The notes under the pieces were generated by a model. It did no database searches. It was not told the DNA's origin and was given only the letters and a program-made list of their open reading frames with translations. 64,000 bases of DNA from Lacrimispora sp. 210928-DFI.3.58 (GTDB lineage: Bacteria; Bacillota; Clostridia; Lachnospirales; Lachnospiraceae), in the NCBI RefSeq assembly GCF_020554865.1, contig NZ_JAJCIC010000008.1:74513-138512 (forward strand). The letters run 5' to 3'. Shown here piece by piece: positions 8,515-16,721 of this stretch; the stretch's first letter is position 1, and every line of letters begins with the position of its first letter. Made by a program: the position numbers and the translations under genes.

Positions 8515-9561
8515 ATGGGAATGAGCGTACAGGAAAAGGAAGGAAGGACGCAGGTTACGATCCGTGAAATTGCAAAGGAGGCAGGGGTATCCCTGGGTAC
8601 GGTTTCCCATGTTTTAAACCGCACGGCTTCTGTTTCAGAGGAAAAGAGCAGAGCGGTCCTTGAGGCAGTGAAGAAGCTGGGATATAAGCCTAACCAGGCT
8701 GCCAGAATGCTTAAAAATAAAAATTCCAAAACCATTGGACTACTCCTCCCGGATATTGGAAATCCGTTCTATGCCGAGCTGGCAAGAGGTGCAGAGGATA
8801 TGGCCAACAGTCATGAATATACCGTATTGGTGTGCAACAATGACCGTAATCCGGAGAAGGAGGAGCGGTATTTGTCTACCCTGGCAAACAAACAGGTAGA
8901 TGGGATCATTGTGGTAAAATTGGCCAACAGCGTTGAAAAATTAAAGCAGTATTTTGCGCCAAAGCAGATCGTGCTGATCGACAGCGAGGAGCTGCCTTGT
9001 GAAAGAGAAAACAGCCAGATACAGATGGTGAATTTAAATGAGCGTGAAGGGGCTTCCATTGCCATGAACTATCTGTACCACAACGGACATAGGAACATTG
9101 CCCATATTGCAGGGCTGTTGGAATCCAACAGCAGCAGGGAGAGAAAAAGAGAATACTGTGACTTTATGAAGCGTATTGGTGTTTCCGAGGAGCAGTTGGT
9201 GATTGAAAATGGTACATATAGTTATTATGGCGGCTATCAGGCAATGAAGACGATATTAAACCGGAATCCGGAGGTCACGGGAGTGTTTGCCGCTAATGAC
9301 CTTATGGGAATGGGAGCAATGCAGGCTATTCAGGACAGCGGAAGACGGGTACCGGAGGACATTTCTGTTATTGGCTATGATGATATCGAGCCCACAGAAT
9401 ATTGTACGCCTAAATTGACAACTATCAGGCAGCCTAAATATGAAATGGGACAGTATGGGATGGCGCTGGCATTAAAAGCACTGGGAGAAGATCAGGTGAC
9501 ATTGCCTCTTCTGCCGAGAAATTTCCTGATTGTCCGTCAGAGTGTTCAGAGAAAGAGGTAA
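8515..9561 (+). CDS. LacI family transcriptional regulator of the sugar operon
   Basis: This is a DNA-binding repressor of about 348 residues. The N-terminal helix-turn-helix reads TIREIAKEAGVSLGTVSHVL, followed by the hinge region with NQAARMLK. A periplasmic-binding-protein-like effector domain follows, with typical LacI segments (IGLLLPDIGNPFYAELARG, DGIIV, FAANDLMGMG and VIGYDDI). Three in-frame ATGs lie at 8509, 8515 and 8521. GAGGG at 8503-8507 is best spaced for 8515. The gene lies inside the operon it probably controls through the paired operators at 3274 and 3395, giving autoregulation. The inducer is presumably an intermediate or the imported sugar. Confidence 0.9.
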   Translation: MGMSVQEKEGRTQVTIREIAKEAGVSLGTVSHVLNRTASVSEEKSRAVLEAVKKLGYKPNQAARMLKNKNSKTIGLLLPDIGNPFYAELARGAEDMANSHEYTVLVCNNDRNPEKEERYLSTLANKQVDGIIVVKLANSVEKLKQYFAPKQIVLIDSEELPCERENSQIQMVNLNEREGASIAMNYLYHNGHRNIAHIAGLLESNSSRERKREYCDFMKRIGVSEEQLVIENGTYSYYGGYQAMKTILNRNPEVTGVFAANDLMGMGAMQAIQDSGRRVPEDISVIGYDDIEPTEYCTPKLTTIRQPKYEMGQYGMALALKALGEDQVTLPLLPRNFLIVRQSVQRKR

Positions 9562-9569
9562 ACATACGA

Positions 9570-10625
9570 ATGTACAACAGAGATAGTTTATTATATAAAA
9601 AAATATACGGATGCCTGTTAGGCGGACTGATCGGAGATGCCATGGGAGCTCCTACAGAGGATCTGACTTATCAGGAGATCGAGGAGCGGTATGGCTACGT
9701 GGAGGAATTTGAAGGCTCCGGCACAGATGATTCCGCTATTAAGCTGGTACTCTGTGATGCGATCATTGAGAGCAAAGGCTATGTAACGGCAGACGAGTTT
9801 GCAGAGGCATTTTTACGCAACAAGGAGGCCTATTATGACATGTTTTTTATCCCAGTAAAAAATATGTTCCATAAAATTGAGAGTAAGCTGGAGCTTCCGG
9901 TATATGCTGGGCTGGGAAATATGCACAGCAGCTCCAGCGCAATGTCTATTTCTCCGATGGGAATTATCAACGCATGCAATCCCAGACAGGCAGCTTTGGA
10001 GACATACGATGTGGCCGGGCTGATCCACGCAGGAGTATCTACCTTCTGCAGGGACGGTGCCAGCGCAATGGCAGCTGCAGTGGCTGAAGCCATGGATCCT
10101 CAGGCGGATGTGGAATCAGTGGTAGAGGCGGCTTCAGCCTATCTTCACAGAACCAGCTCCTGGGAAATGCTCGAAAATATAGAAAAGGGCATGAGACTAG
10201 CAAGAGAGACCGGAGATTATAAGAAATTCCGGGAGGAATTTTATAAGCATATGCTGCGGGATATTGTAAGCGATTCCAGGGAAACCATTCCTTGTGTGCT
10301 GGCACTGTTCTATCTGGCAGAAGGAGATCCGGTAAAGTCGATCCAGTATGCGGCGAATCTGGGGCGGGATGCAGATACTATCGGAGCAATGGTAGGAGCC
10401 CTTGCAGGCGCGTATGCAGGAATTGACGGCTTTCGGCCTGCATGGATAGACAAGGTGGAGGCCACCTACGGACAAAAGCAGAAGAACAGCAAGGCAGTTA
10501 AGACAGAGGCAGTGATGCCGGATCAGCGCAGGCTGGCAGAGCAGCTTATGGAAATCGTGGAAAAGCGCAGGCAGGAGGCCAGAAGGGTTTGTGGCTGTCT
10601 TGATGCGTTAGCTGAGACTAATTAA
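9570..10625 (+). CDS. ADP-ribosylglycohydrolase-fold protein in the sugar operon
   Basis: This 351-residue protein belongs to the ARH/DraG superfamily, all-helical dinuclear-Mg2+ hydrolases that cleave ribosyl bonds. It has GDAMGAPTE near residue 22, GTDDSAIKL near 49 (acidic metal ligands), and a C-terminal GRDADTIGAMVGALAGAYAG matching the second metal-binding motif. Characterised members remove ADP-ribose from proteins or O-acetyl-ADP-ribose, but many homologues sit in carbohydrate operons with unknown substrates. Here it is embedded between the LacI regulator (8 bp gap) and RpiB, so I infer hydrolysis of a ribosyl- or other glycosidic bond in the imported compound rather than protein de-ADP-ribosylation. 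No other glycosidase is encoded in the operon. Confidence 0.83.
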   Translation: MYNRDSLLYKKIYGCLLGGLIGDAMGAPTEDLTYQEIEERYGYVEEFEGSGTDDSAIKLVLCDAIIESKGYVTADEFAEAFLRNKEAYYDMFFIPVKNMFHKIESKLELPVYAGLGNMHSSSSAMSISPMGIINACNPRQAALETYDVAGLIHAGVSTFCRDGASAMAAAVAEAMDPQADVESVVEAASAYLHRTSSWEMLENIEKGMRLARETGDYKKFREEFYKHMLRDIVSDSRETIPCVLALFYLAEGDPVKSIQYAANLGRDADTIGAMVGALAGAYAGIDGFRPAWIDKVEATYGQKQKNSKAVKTEAVMPDQRRLAEQLMEIVEKRRQEARRVCGCLDALAETN

Positions 10626-10658
10626 AAAAGAAGAGGCTGAAGGAAGGGCAATAGAGGA

Positions 10659-11165
10659 ATGAAGCAGACAGGGGTTATCTATATTGGAAATGACCACGGA
10701 GGCTACGGCCTTAAGCTGGCTATTGTAAAGAGGCTGAAAGAGCTGGGGATTGCCTGTGTTGATATTGGGACGGACTCAGAGGATATTGTACGTTATCCTT
10801 ACTATGCGGCCGAGGTGGCAAAGGCGGTAGCAGAGGGCAAAGGAGACCGGGGGATCCTCATCTGTTCTACAGGCATTGGCATGAGTATTATTGCGAATCG
10901 TTTTAAAGGGGTCAGGGCATCCTTATGTACAGATACCTATATGGCAAAGATGACAAGAAAGCATAATGACTCCAATCTGTTATGTCTGGGAGGGAAGATC
11001 ACAGGAGAGTTTGAGGCCCTTGATATTCTGGAGACCTGGCTTTCTGAAGAATATGAGGGAGGCCGCCATGACATTTCCCTGGGACTTATAGAGGAAGCAG
11101 AAAAAGAATTGTGCTGCGGGGAAATACCGCCTCTGGAAGAACTATTTCCAGGTGACAGGAAATAA
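10659..11165 (+). CDS. RpiB/LacA/LacB family sugar-phosphate isomerase
   Basis: This 168-residue aldose-ketose isomerase has the conserved GNDHGGYGLK at the N-terminus (phosphate/base site), ILICSTGIGMSI with the catalytic Cys near residue 69, VRASLCTD, and RKHNDSN with the conserved His-Asn pair. RpiB proteins interconvert ribose-5-phosphate and ribulose-5-phosphate, and relatives isomerise allose-6-phosphate or galactose-6-phosphate. It is slightly longer than the usual 145-150 residues because of an extended C-terminus. Its presence means the pathway reaches a phosphorylated sugar, although no kinase is encoded alongside. AGAGG precedes the ATG. Confidence 0.9.
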   Translation: MKQTGVIYIGNDHGGYGLKLAIVKRLKELGIACVDIGTDSEDIVRYPYYAAEVAKAVAEGKGDRGILICSTGIGMSIIANRFKGVRASLCTDTYMAKMTRKHNDSNLLCLGGKITGEFEALDILETWLSEEYEGGRHDISLGLIEEAEKELCCGEIPPLEELFPGDRK

Positions 11166-11194
11166 GTGGCCGGAGGTCTGAAAGGAGAAGCAGG

Positions 11195-12031
11195 ATGAAG
11201 ACAGCAGTAACAATCGCAGGGGCAGAGGCAAAGGCATCTGCTTTTGTGGTCTGGAGAGGCTTTGAGGAGTCCATACGAAAGGCTGCGGAATACGGCTATG
11301 ATGGGGTAGAGCTGGCATTAAAGGGCGCAGAGGAGATAAGACCTGCTGATATAAGGCACTGGATGAAAGAGTATCACATGGAGGTAAGCTGCATTACCAC
11401 AGGCCAGGTATTTGCAGATAGGGGACTATATTTTACCCACCCGGATCCGGAGATAAGAAAAAAGGCGATCGAAGTATTTTCAGGACTTATCGATCTGGCA
11501 GGGGAATTTGGAGGGCTTGTAAATGCTGGCAGGACCAGGGGCTTTGTGGGTCCTGGACAGACGAGAAAAGAGGCGGAGAACCTGTTTGTGGATACCATGC
11601 AGGTACTCTGCGACAGGGCAGAAAGACGCCAGGTACAGCTTATTATTGAACCGGTTAACCGCTATGAGATCAACTTTATCAACAACCTGGACCAGGGCGC
11701 TGCCCTTTTGGAAAAGGTACAGAGAGTAAACTGCGGCCTCCATGCTGATGTATTTCATATGAATATTGAGGATGACAGCATCGGCGGGAGTCTGATACGG
11801 AATGGAAAATGGGTGCGCTATATACATTTTGCAGACTCCAACCGTTTAGCGCCAGGACTGGGACATCTGGATTTTGATGAGGTACTGGGGGCTCTTAAGG
11901 TGATCCACTATGATGGCTGGGTCTCTGTGGAGATCCTTCCAGGCGGGAACCCGGATGACATGGCGAGGAAGGCAATTGATTTTATAAGACCGAAGGTTAT
12001 GAGGTATAACGGAAATTGGGAGGGGAAATAA
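11195..12031 (+). CDS. Sugar phosphate isomerase/epimerase TIM barrel, hydroxypyruvate-isomerase-like (second of three)
   Basis: This 278-residue xylose-isomerase-like TIM barrel shows YDGVELALKG, LIIEPVNRYEINFINN (metal Glu and neighbouring residues), GLHADVFHMNIED, VRYIHFADSNR and VSVEILPGG, a full set of metal and substrate positions for the Hyi/tagatose-3-epimerase class. It follows rpiB by 29 bp and precedes the split transketolase by only 1 bp. It may epimerise a ketose before the transketolase step, or isomerise hydroxypyruvate/tartronate semialdehyde produced downstream. The sequence alone does not distinguish these. Confidence 0.85.
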   Translation: MKTAVTIAGAEAKASAFVVWRGFEESIRKAAEYGYDGVELALKGAEEIRPADIRHWMKEYHMEVSCITTGQVFADRGLYFTHPDPEIRKKAIEVFSGLIDLAGEFGGLVNAGRTRGFVGPGQTRKEAENLFVDTMQVLCDRAERRQVQLIIEPVNRYEINFINNLDQGAALLEKVQRVNCGLHADVFHMNIEDDSIGGSLIRNGKWVRYIHFADSNRLAPGLGHLDFDEVLGALKVIHYDGWVSVEILPGGNPDDMARKAIDFIRPKVMRYNGNWEGK

Positions 12032-12032
12032 C

Positions 12033-12866
12033 ATGTTGAATGCTGATAGAAAGATGGAGCTGGACAAAAAGTGTCTTCAGTTCCGCAATGATCTGATCGA
12101 TCTGCTGCACAGCATACAGACAGGGCATCCGGGAGGCTCCCTGTCATGCACGGAAATATTGACAACACTATATTTTGACTGTATGGATATTGATCCCCAG
12201 AATCCGAAAAAGGAGGGACGGGACAGGCTGATCTTAAGCAAAGGCCACGGAGCCCCCATGCTTTATCTGGTTCTGGCGGAGTTGGGCTATTTCCCCAAGG
12301 AGGATCTAAAGACCCTGCGCCAGACGGGCTCCTATCTTCAGGGCCATCCCTGTGTTCACAAGACTCCTGGGGTAGAGCTTTCCACAGGCCCATTGGGGCT
12401 GGGACTGGGAGCAGGTATCGGTATGGCTCTGGGAGAGAGGTTAAAGGGCAGCAATGCCTATATTTATGTGGTTCTGGGAGATGGAGAGATCCAGGAGGGT
12501 GCTATCTGGGAGGCAGCTATGGCAGGCTCAAAATTTAAGACTACCCATTGTATTGCTGTTCTGGACAATAATGGGGTACAACTGGATGGAACTAATGAGG
12601 AGATCATGCCAATGGGCGATATTGGCGCAAAATGGGCAGCCTTTGGCTGGAATGTCATCCATTGTGATGGACATAATGTCATGGAGATCAAGGAAGCCGT
12701 GGAGGCAGCGAAAAAAGAGAAGGAAAAGCCCTCCATCCTTATCTGCAAGACAGTAAAAGGCAAGGGCGTTTCCTTTATGGAAGGAAAGAGTGCCTGGCAT
12801 GGAAAGGCGATTGGACAGGAGGAATACGCGCAGGCAAAGGCAGAGTTAGGAGGGGTGTTTCAGTGA
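12033..12866 (+). CDS. Transketolase, N-terminal (ThDP pyrophosphate-binding) subunit
   Basis: This 277-residue protein is the first half of a split transketolase. It holds the thiamine diphosphate/Mg2+ site: GHPGGSLS near residue 32, LSKGHGAP near 68, STGPLGLGLGAGIGMALGE, and LGDGEIQEGAIWEAA with the downstream Asn (VLDNNGVQL). It transfers two-carbon ketol units between sugar phosphates and needs the C-terminal subunit encoded immediately downstream (4-bp overlap). Split transketolases occur in catabolic clusters, including the apulose-4-phosphate transketolase of D-apiose pathways, so a dedicated rather than central-carbon role is plausible here. Confidence 0.93.
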   Translation: MLNADRKMELDKKCLQFRNDLIDLLHSIQTGHPGGSLSCTEILTTLYFDCMDIDPQNPKKEGRDRLILSKGHGAPMLYLVLAELGYFPKEDLKTLRQTGSYLQGHPCVHKTPGVELSTGPLGLGLGAGIGMALGERLKGSNAYIYVVLGDGEIQEGAIWEAAMAGSKFKTTHCIAVLDNNGVQLDGTNEEIMPMGDIGAKWAAFGWNVIHCDGHNVMEIKEAVEAAKKEKEKPSILICKTVKGKGVSFMEGKSAWHGKAIGQEEYAQAKAELGGVFQ

Positions 12867-13810
12867 GTGGAAATATAGCGATTCGTGATGCCTATGGACA
12901 GGCGTTAAAGGAATTAGGCGCTTTAAATAAAAAAGTAGTCGCGCTGGAAGCAGATGTAGGCGGCTCCACAAAATCCATATTATTTGGAAAGGAGTACCCG
13001 GGCCGATACTTTAACGTAGGAATCAGTGAGCTGAATATGGTGAGCATGTCCGCGGGGCTGGCTCTTACTGGCTTTATTCCCTATGTCAATACCTTTGCCG
13101 TGTTTATGTCCACAAGGGCCTTAGACCCGGTGCAGTCCCTGATCGCCTATGATCACCTGAATGTCCGTCTCTGCGGCACCTATTGCGGTCTCTCTGACTC
13201 CTATGACGGAGCCAGCCATCAGGCCATGACAGATATGGCGGCTATGCGGGCCATTCCCGGTATGACGGTGATATCTGTGGCAGATGCTGTTGAGACAAAA
13301 AGGGCTGTATTTGCGCTGGCAGACTTTGAAGGGCCTGTCTACCTCAGGCTTTCCAGGGCTCCGGCACCTGTGATATATGGTGATGATTTCAGATTTGAGA
13401 TTGGAAAAGGCGTTATGTTAAGAGAAGGAACGGATGTGACAATCATCGCTACAGGAACGGTGCTCCATAAAGCTTTGGAGGCGGCAGAGCTTTTGGAAAG
13501 AGAGGGCATACAGGCCGCTGTTGTGGATATGCATACCGTGCAGCCTATTGACCGGGAACTGGTTCTGGCGTGTGCAAAAAGGACAGGAGCAGTTCTGACT
13601 GTGGAGGAGCATTCCATTTACGGTGGATTGGGAAGTGCAGTGGCGGAGGTTTTGTCAGAAGAATATCCGGTGCCGGTGTCCATTTTAGGAACAACAGAAT
13701 TTGCAGAGTCCGGTGATCTGGATGAGTTAATGGAAAAATATGGGTTTGGTGCAAGGAATATTGCAGCTAGGGCAAAAGAAGTCATGACAAGGAAAGGAAT
13801 GAAACAATGA
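12863..13810 (+). CDS. Transketolase, C-terminal (pyrimidine-binding) subunit
   Basis: This 315-residue second half of the split transketolase begins at a GTG that overlaps the previous stop (GTGA). It carries the pyrimidine domain (VALEADVGGSTKS, NVGISELNMVSMSAGLAL with the catalytic Glu, and SDSYDGASHQAMTDMAAMRA) and the C-terminal regulatory domain (ATGTVLHKALEAAELL, TVEEHSIYGGLGSA). The subunits should form an alpha2beta2 enzyme in the cytoplasm. The stop overlaps the next TIM-barrel gene (ATGA), so the three genes 12033-14703 look translationally coupled. Confidence 0.93.
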   Translation: MSGNIAIRDAYGQALKELGALNKKVVALEADVGGSTKSILFGKEYPGRYFNVGISELNMVSMSAGLALTGFIPYVNTFAVFMSTRALDPVQSLIAYDHLNVRLCGTYCGLSDSYDGASHQAMTDMAAMRAIPGMTVISVADAVETKRAVFALADFEGPVYLRLSRAPAPVIYGDDFRFEIGKGVMLREGTDVTIIATGTVLHKALEAAELLEREGIQAAVVDMHTVQPIDRELVLACAKRTGAVLTVEEHSIYGGLGSAVAEVLSEEYPVPVSILGTTEFAESGDLDELMEKYGFGARNIAARAKEVMTRKGMKQ

Positions 13811-14703
13811 GAGAATCCATCCATAAATATTTTCAGGTAGGGACCATCCGCTGGATGTCATTTCCCAAAATGGGAGTCGTGGAATCGGTTAAAAGGATCG
13901 CCGCTGACGATTATTTTGATGCGATTGAGATCACAAAATGCAAGGATGACGAGGAGCGTGAAGCGGTCAAGAAGCTTTTGGAGCAGTCCCATCTTAAGGT
14001 CTGCTACGGCGCTCAGCCCAGGCTGTTAGGCCCGAAGCTGAATCCCAACGACATTGATGAGGAGGGAAGGAAGGCGGCAGAGGCTACTCTCCTGGAGGCC
14101 ATTGACGAGGCGGAATACCTGGGGGCAAAGGGGATCGCATTTCTGGCAGGAAAATGGCAGGAGGCCACAAAGGATGAGGCCTATGCCCAGCTTTTAAAGA
14201 CCACCAGGAATCTCTGCGATTATGCTGCAAAGAAGAACATGATGGTAGAGCTGGAGGTATTTGACTTTGATATGGACAAAGCAGCCCTCATTGGCCCGGC
14301 TCCCTATGCGGCAAGGTTTGCAGCCGATATGCGCACCACCCACAGCAATTTCGGCCTGTTAGTGGACCTGTCCCATTTCCCCACCACCTATGAGACCTCT
14401 AAGTTTGTCATCCGGACGCTGCGCCCCTATATCACCCATCTCCACTTTGGAAATGCAGTGGTAAAGGAAGGCTGTATTGGATACGGCGACAAGCATCCAC
14501 GCTTTGGCTTCCCGGAAAGCGCCAACGATACACCGGAGCTGGTTGATTACCTGACTGTGTTAAAGCAGGAGGGCTTCTTCAACGCAAAGGATCCCATGGT
14601 ACTGTCTATGGAGGTGACTTTGGTGGGAGACGAGGATGAGGAGATTGTTTTGGCAAACACGAAGAGAGTGCTGAACCGTGCCTGGGCGTTAGTGGAGGAC
14701 TGA
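13807..14703 (+). CDS. Sugar isomerase/epimerase-type TIM-barrel protein (third of three)
   Basis: This 298-residue xylose-isomerase-like TIM barrel differs from the other two in the operon. Visible strand motifs are VGTIRWMSFP, FDAIEITKCKDD, GIAFLAGKWQ, MMVELEVFDFDMDK (metal-binding Glu region), GLLVDLSHFPTTYE (Asp/His), ITHLHFGNAV and VLSMEV. The His-rich HLHFG and DLSHFP segments suit a divalent metal centre. It overlaps the transketolase C-subunit gene by 4 bp and precedes a hydroxyacid dehydrogenase by 50 bp. The exact reaction is unknown; a 3- or 4-epimerase, a keto-sugar lyase or a lactonase-like activity are possible. Confidence 0.78.
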   Translation: MRESIHKYFQVGTIRWMSFPKMGVVESVKRIAADDYFDAIEITKCKDDEEREAVKKLLEQSHLKVCYGAQPRLLGPKLNPNDIDEEGRKAAEATLLEAIDEAEYLGAKGIAFLAGKWQEATKDEAYAQLLKTTRNLCDYAAKKNMMVELEVFDFDMDKAALIGPAPYAARFAADMRTTHSNFGLLVDLSHFPTTYETSKFVIRTLRPYITHLHFGNAVVKEGCIGYGDKHPRFGFPESANDTPELVDYLTVLKQEGFFNAKDPMVLSMEVTLVGDEDEEIVLANTKRVLNRAWALVED

Positions 14704-14753
14704 CTGCCGGAGCGAAGCTGCATAAAGAAAAGAAATCAAAGGAGATATTTCAC

Positions 14754-15716
14754 ATGAAGATTGTAGTGTTAGACGGATATACAGAAAATCCCGGAGATCT
14801 GAGCTGGGAGGGCCTGGAACAGCTGGGCGATGTGACCATATATGACAGGACCTCCTATGCAGATGCTCCGGTCATTGCCGAGAGAATTGGAGATGCGGAA
14901 ATTATTGTGATCAATAAGACTCCGATCACAAAGGAAACCATGGATAAGTGCCCGAACCTGAAGCTGATCGCTGTCCTGGCTACCGGCTACAATGTAGTGG
15001 ATTATCAATATGCAGGAGAAAAAGGGATCCCGGTGGTGAATGTTCCTACATACGGAACCCAGATCGTAGGACAGTATGCGGTAGGGCTTTTGATGGAGAT
15101 CTGCTCCCATTACGGACACCATGACCAGACAGTCAAGGAAGGAAAATGGGAAAATAATGTTGACTGGTGCTATTGGGATTATCCTATGATCGAGCTCTAT
15201 GGGAAGACTGCCGGTATCATCGGCCTGGGACGCATCGGCCAGGCAACAGCCAGGATCCTGAATGCAATGGACATGAAGGTACTGGCCTATGACTCCTTCC
15301 CCAGTGAAGCCGGAAAGAAGCTGGCCGAGTACGTAGATCTGGATACCCTCCTTGCAAGGTCAGATGTGATCTTCCTGCACTGCCCCTTATTCCCGGATAC
15401 CCAGGGCATTATCAATAAGGAAAATATTTCCAAAATGAAGGACGGCGTGATCATCATCAACAATAGCCGGGGACAGCTGGTGGTGGAGCAGGACTTAGCA
15501 GACGCATTAAACAGCGGCAAGGTATATGCAGCAGGCCTTGACGTGGTTTCCACAGAGCCGGTGAAGGGCGATAATCCGCTGTTAAAAGCGAAAAACTGCT
15601 TTATTACCCCTCATATCTCCTGGGCAGCCCGCGATTCCCGGCAGAGGATCATGGATATCACGGTGAGCAATATCAAAGCATTCATAGATGGGAAGCCTGT
15701 AAATGTGGTAAACTGA
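14754..15716 (+). CDS. D-2-hydroxyacid dehydrogenase, glycerate/hydroxypyruvate reductase-like
   Basis: This 320-residue NAD(P)-dependent reductase has the dinucleotide fold IIGLGRIGQATARIL near residue 150 and the catalytic triad positions: Arg in NNSRGQLV, Glu in VVSTEPVKGDNPLL and His in FITPHISWAARDSRQR. These define the D-isomer-specific 2-hydroxyacid dehydrogenase family. The overall sequence most resembles bacterial hydroxypyruvate/glyoxylate reductases (glycerate dehydrogenases). As the last gene of the operon it may reduce hydroxypyruvate, glyoxylate or another 2-keto acid formed by the upstream TIM-barrel enzymes. AAAGGAGA precedes the ATG. Confidence 0.9.
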   Translation: MKIVVLDGYTENPGDLSWEGLEQLGDVTIYDRTSYADAPVIAERIGDAEIIVINKTPITKETMDKCPNLKLIAVLATGYNVVDYQYAGEKGIPVVNVPTYGTQIVGQYAVGLLMEICSHYGHHDQTVKEGKWENNVDWCYWDYPMIELYGKTAGIIGLGRIGQATARILNAMDMKVLAYDSFPSEAGKKLAEYVDLDTLLARSDVIFLHCPLFPDTQGIINKENISKMKDGVIIINNSRGQLVVEQDLADALNSGKVYAAGLDVVSTEPVKGDNPLLKAKNCFITPHISWAARDSRQRIMDITVSNIKAFIDGKPVNVVN

Positions 15717-15724
15717 TATAGCAA

Positions 15725-16585
15725 TTACTTGATCAGCATGAGCAGCGTTCCAACTACTATTAAGAGGAGCCCCAGGGCTCCTCTTTTTGACAGGCGCTCA
15801 TGGAAGACCATGCGGGAAAAGCCAATCGTAACAAGGATGCTGAGCTTGTCAATAGGTGCCACGGCGTTAACGGGCCCCTCTTTAAGGGCCTTGTAATAGC
15901 AGAGCCAGGAGGCCCCGGTCGCAATGCCGGACAGGAGGATAAAGTACAGCTCCCTTTTGGGCAGGCCGCGTACAAGGCGCTGCTTCCCCTTAAGAAGCAC
16001 CAAAAGCCATGCCATGATCAGGACAACGCAGGTGCGAAGCGCCGTCCCCAGGTTGGATTCCACCTCTGTTATCCCGATTTTCCCAAAGATGGAGGTAAGG
16101 CTGGCAAAGAGAGCTGAAAGCAACGCATAGATCAGCCAGGCGATACCATCTGTCTTTTCCGTATCCTCCCTTTTCTGTATCATAAGCAGCGTTCCTGCGG
16201 CAATCCCCAGAAGACCGGCAGCCTTCCATAAGCTGACTGCTTCTCCCAGAAAGAAAAAAGCAAAGAGGATCGTCAATATAATGCTGAGCTTATCAATGGG
16301 CACTACTTTATTGATATTGCCCAGCTGGAGGGCCTTAAAATAACAGAGCCAGGAAGCACCCGTAGCCATACCCGAAAGCACCAGAAATCCCCAGGTCTTA
16401 AAGCCAATACTCCCAATAGAACCTGCTGAGCCGGCCACTGCAACCATCAGCCATGAAAACAAAAGCACGACAATTGTACGAATGGCCGTAGCAACATCGG
16501 AGTCTGTCTTTTTGATGCCGCATTTTGCAAGTATGGCAGTGATACCTGCAAAGAATGCGGAGCCTGCAGCAAAAAGTATCCACAT
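15725..16585 (-). CDS. EamA/DMT-superfamily permease with two EamA repeats
   Basis: This 286-residue membrane protein has about ten hydrophobic helices in two homologous halves. SGMATGASWLCYFKALQLG and SGIATGASWLCYYKALKEG occur at equivalent positions, as do VPIDKLSIILTI and APIDKLSILVTI. This internal duplication is the hallmark of DMT-family metabolite exporters. It runs convergent to the hydroxyacid dehydrogenase gene (8-bp gap) and divergent from the RpiR regulator gene. Translation starts at the ATG complementary to 16583-16585 after an AGAAGGGA site. The substrate is unknown; it could be controlled with the RpiR regulon through the shared intergenic region. Confidence 0.9.
   Translation of the reverse strand: MWILFAAGSAFFAGITAILAKCGIKKTDSDVATAIRTIVVLLFSWLMVAVAGSAGSIGSIGFKTWGFLVLSGMATGASWLCYFKALQLGNINKVVPIDKLSIILTILFAFFFLGEAVSLWKAAGLLGIAAGTLLMIQKREDTEKTDGIAWLIYALLSALFASLTSIFGKIGITEVESNLGTALRTCVVLIMAWLLVLLKGKQRLVRGLPKRELYFILLSGIATGASWLCYYKALKEGPVNAVAPIDKLSILVTIGFSRMVFHERLSKRGALGLLLIVVGTLLMLIK
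15762..15789 (+). terminator. Operon terminator embedded in the 3' end of eamA
   Basis: AAGAGGAGCC (15762-15771), loop CCAG and GGCTCCTCTT (15776-15785) form a perfect 10-bp stem followed by TTTGA. Read on the + strand it ends the 12.4-kb operon 46 bp after its last stop codon. The same bases code for part of the last 16 residues of the convergent eamA gene. Confidence 0.8.
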
Positions 16586-16619
16586 GAGTTGTCAGTCCCT
16601 TCTGAAAATGTCATTTATG

Positions 16620-16634
16620 GAGTATATTATACTC
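16620..16634. promoter_or_regulatory. 15-bp palindrome over the eamA -10 box
   Basis: GAGTATA-T-TATACTC has perfect 7-bp arms around one central base and covers the eamA -10 hexamer. The position suits a repressor operator; the RpiR protein encoded next to it is an obvious but untested candidate. Confidence 0.45.
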
Positions 16635-16653
16635 TTGCTGACAGAAAAGCCAA
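16626..16653 (-). promoter_or_regulatory. Promoter of eamA
   Basis: Read on the minus strand, TTGGCT (complement of 16648-16653), a 16-bp spacer and TATAAT (complement of 16626-16631) form a vegetative promoter pointing toward eamA. Confidence 0.6.
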
Positions 16654-16661
16654 AGTACATT

Positions 16662-16690
16662 TTGACAGCCCGCCCCATTAATAGTATGAT
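16662..16690 (+). promoter_or_regulatory. Promoter of the RpiR-family regulator gene
   Basis: TTGACA (16662-16667), 17-bp spacer, TATGAT (16685-16690): a strong sigma-A promoter, 31 bp before the start codon at 16722. Confidence 0.75.
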
Positions 16691-16721
16691 GGAACTATCT
16701 TATGTTAAGCGGGGTGGGAAC

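Noticed and set aside
16482..16721. N-terminal extension of the RpiR gene to 16482
   Set aside because: It would overlap the eamA gene and the promoter at 16662-16690; the HTH domain starts normally at 16722.
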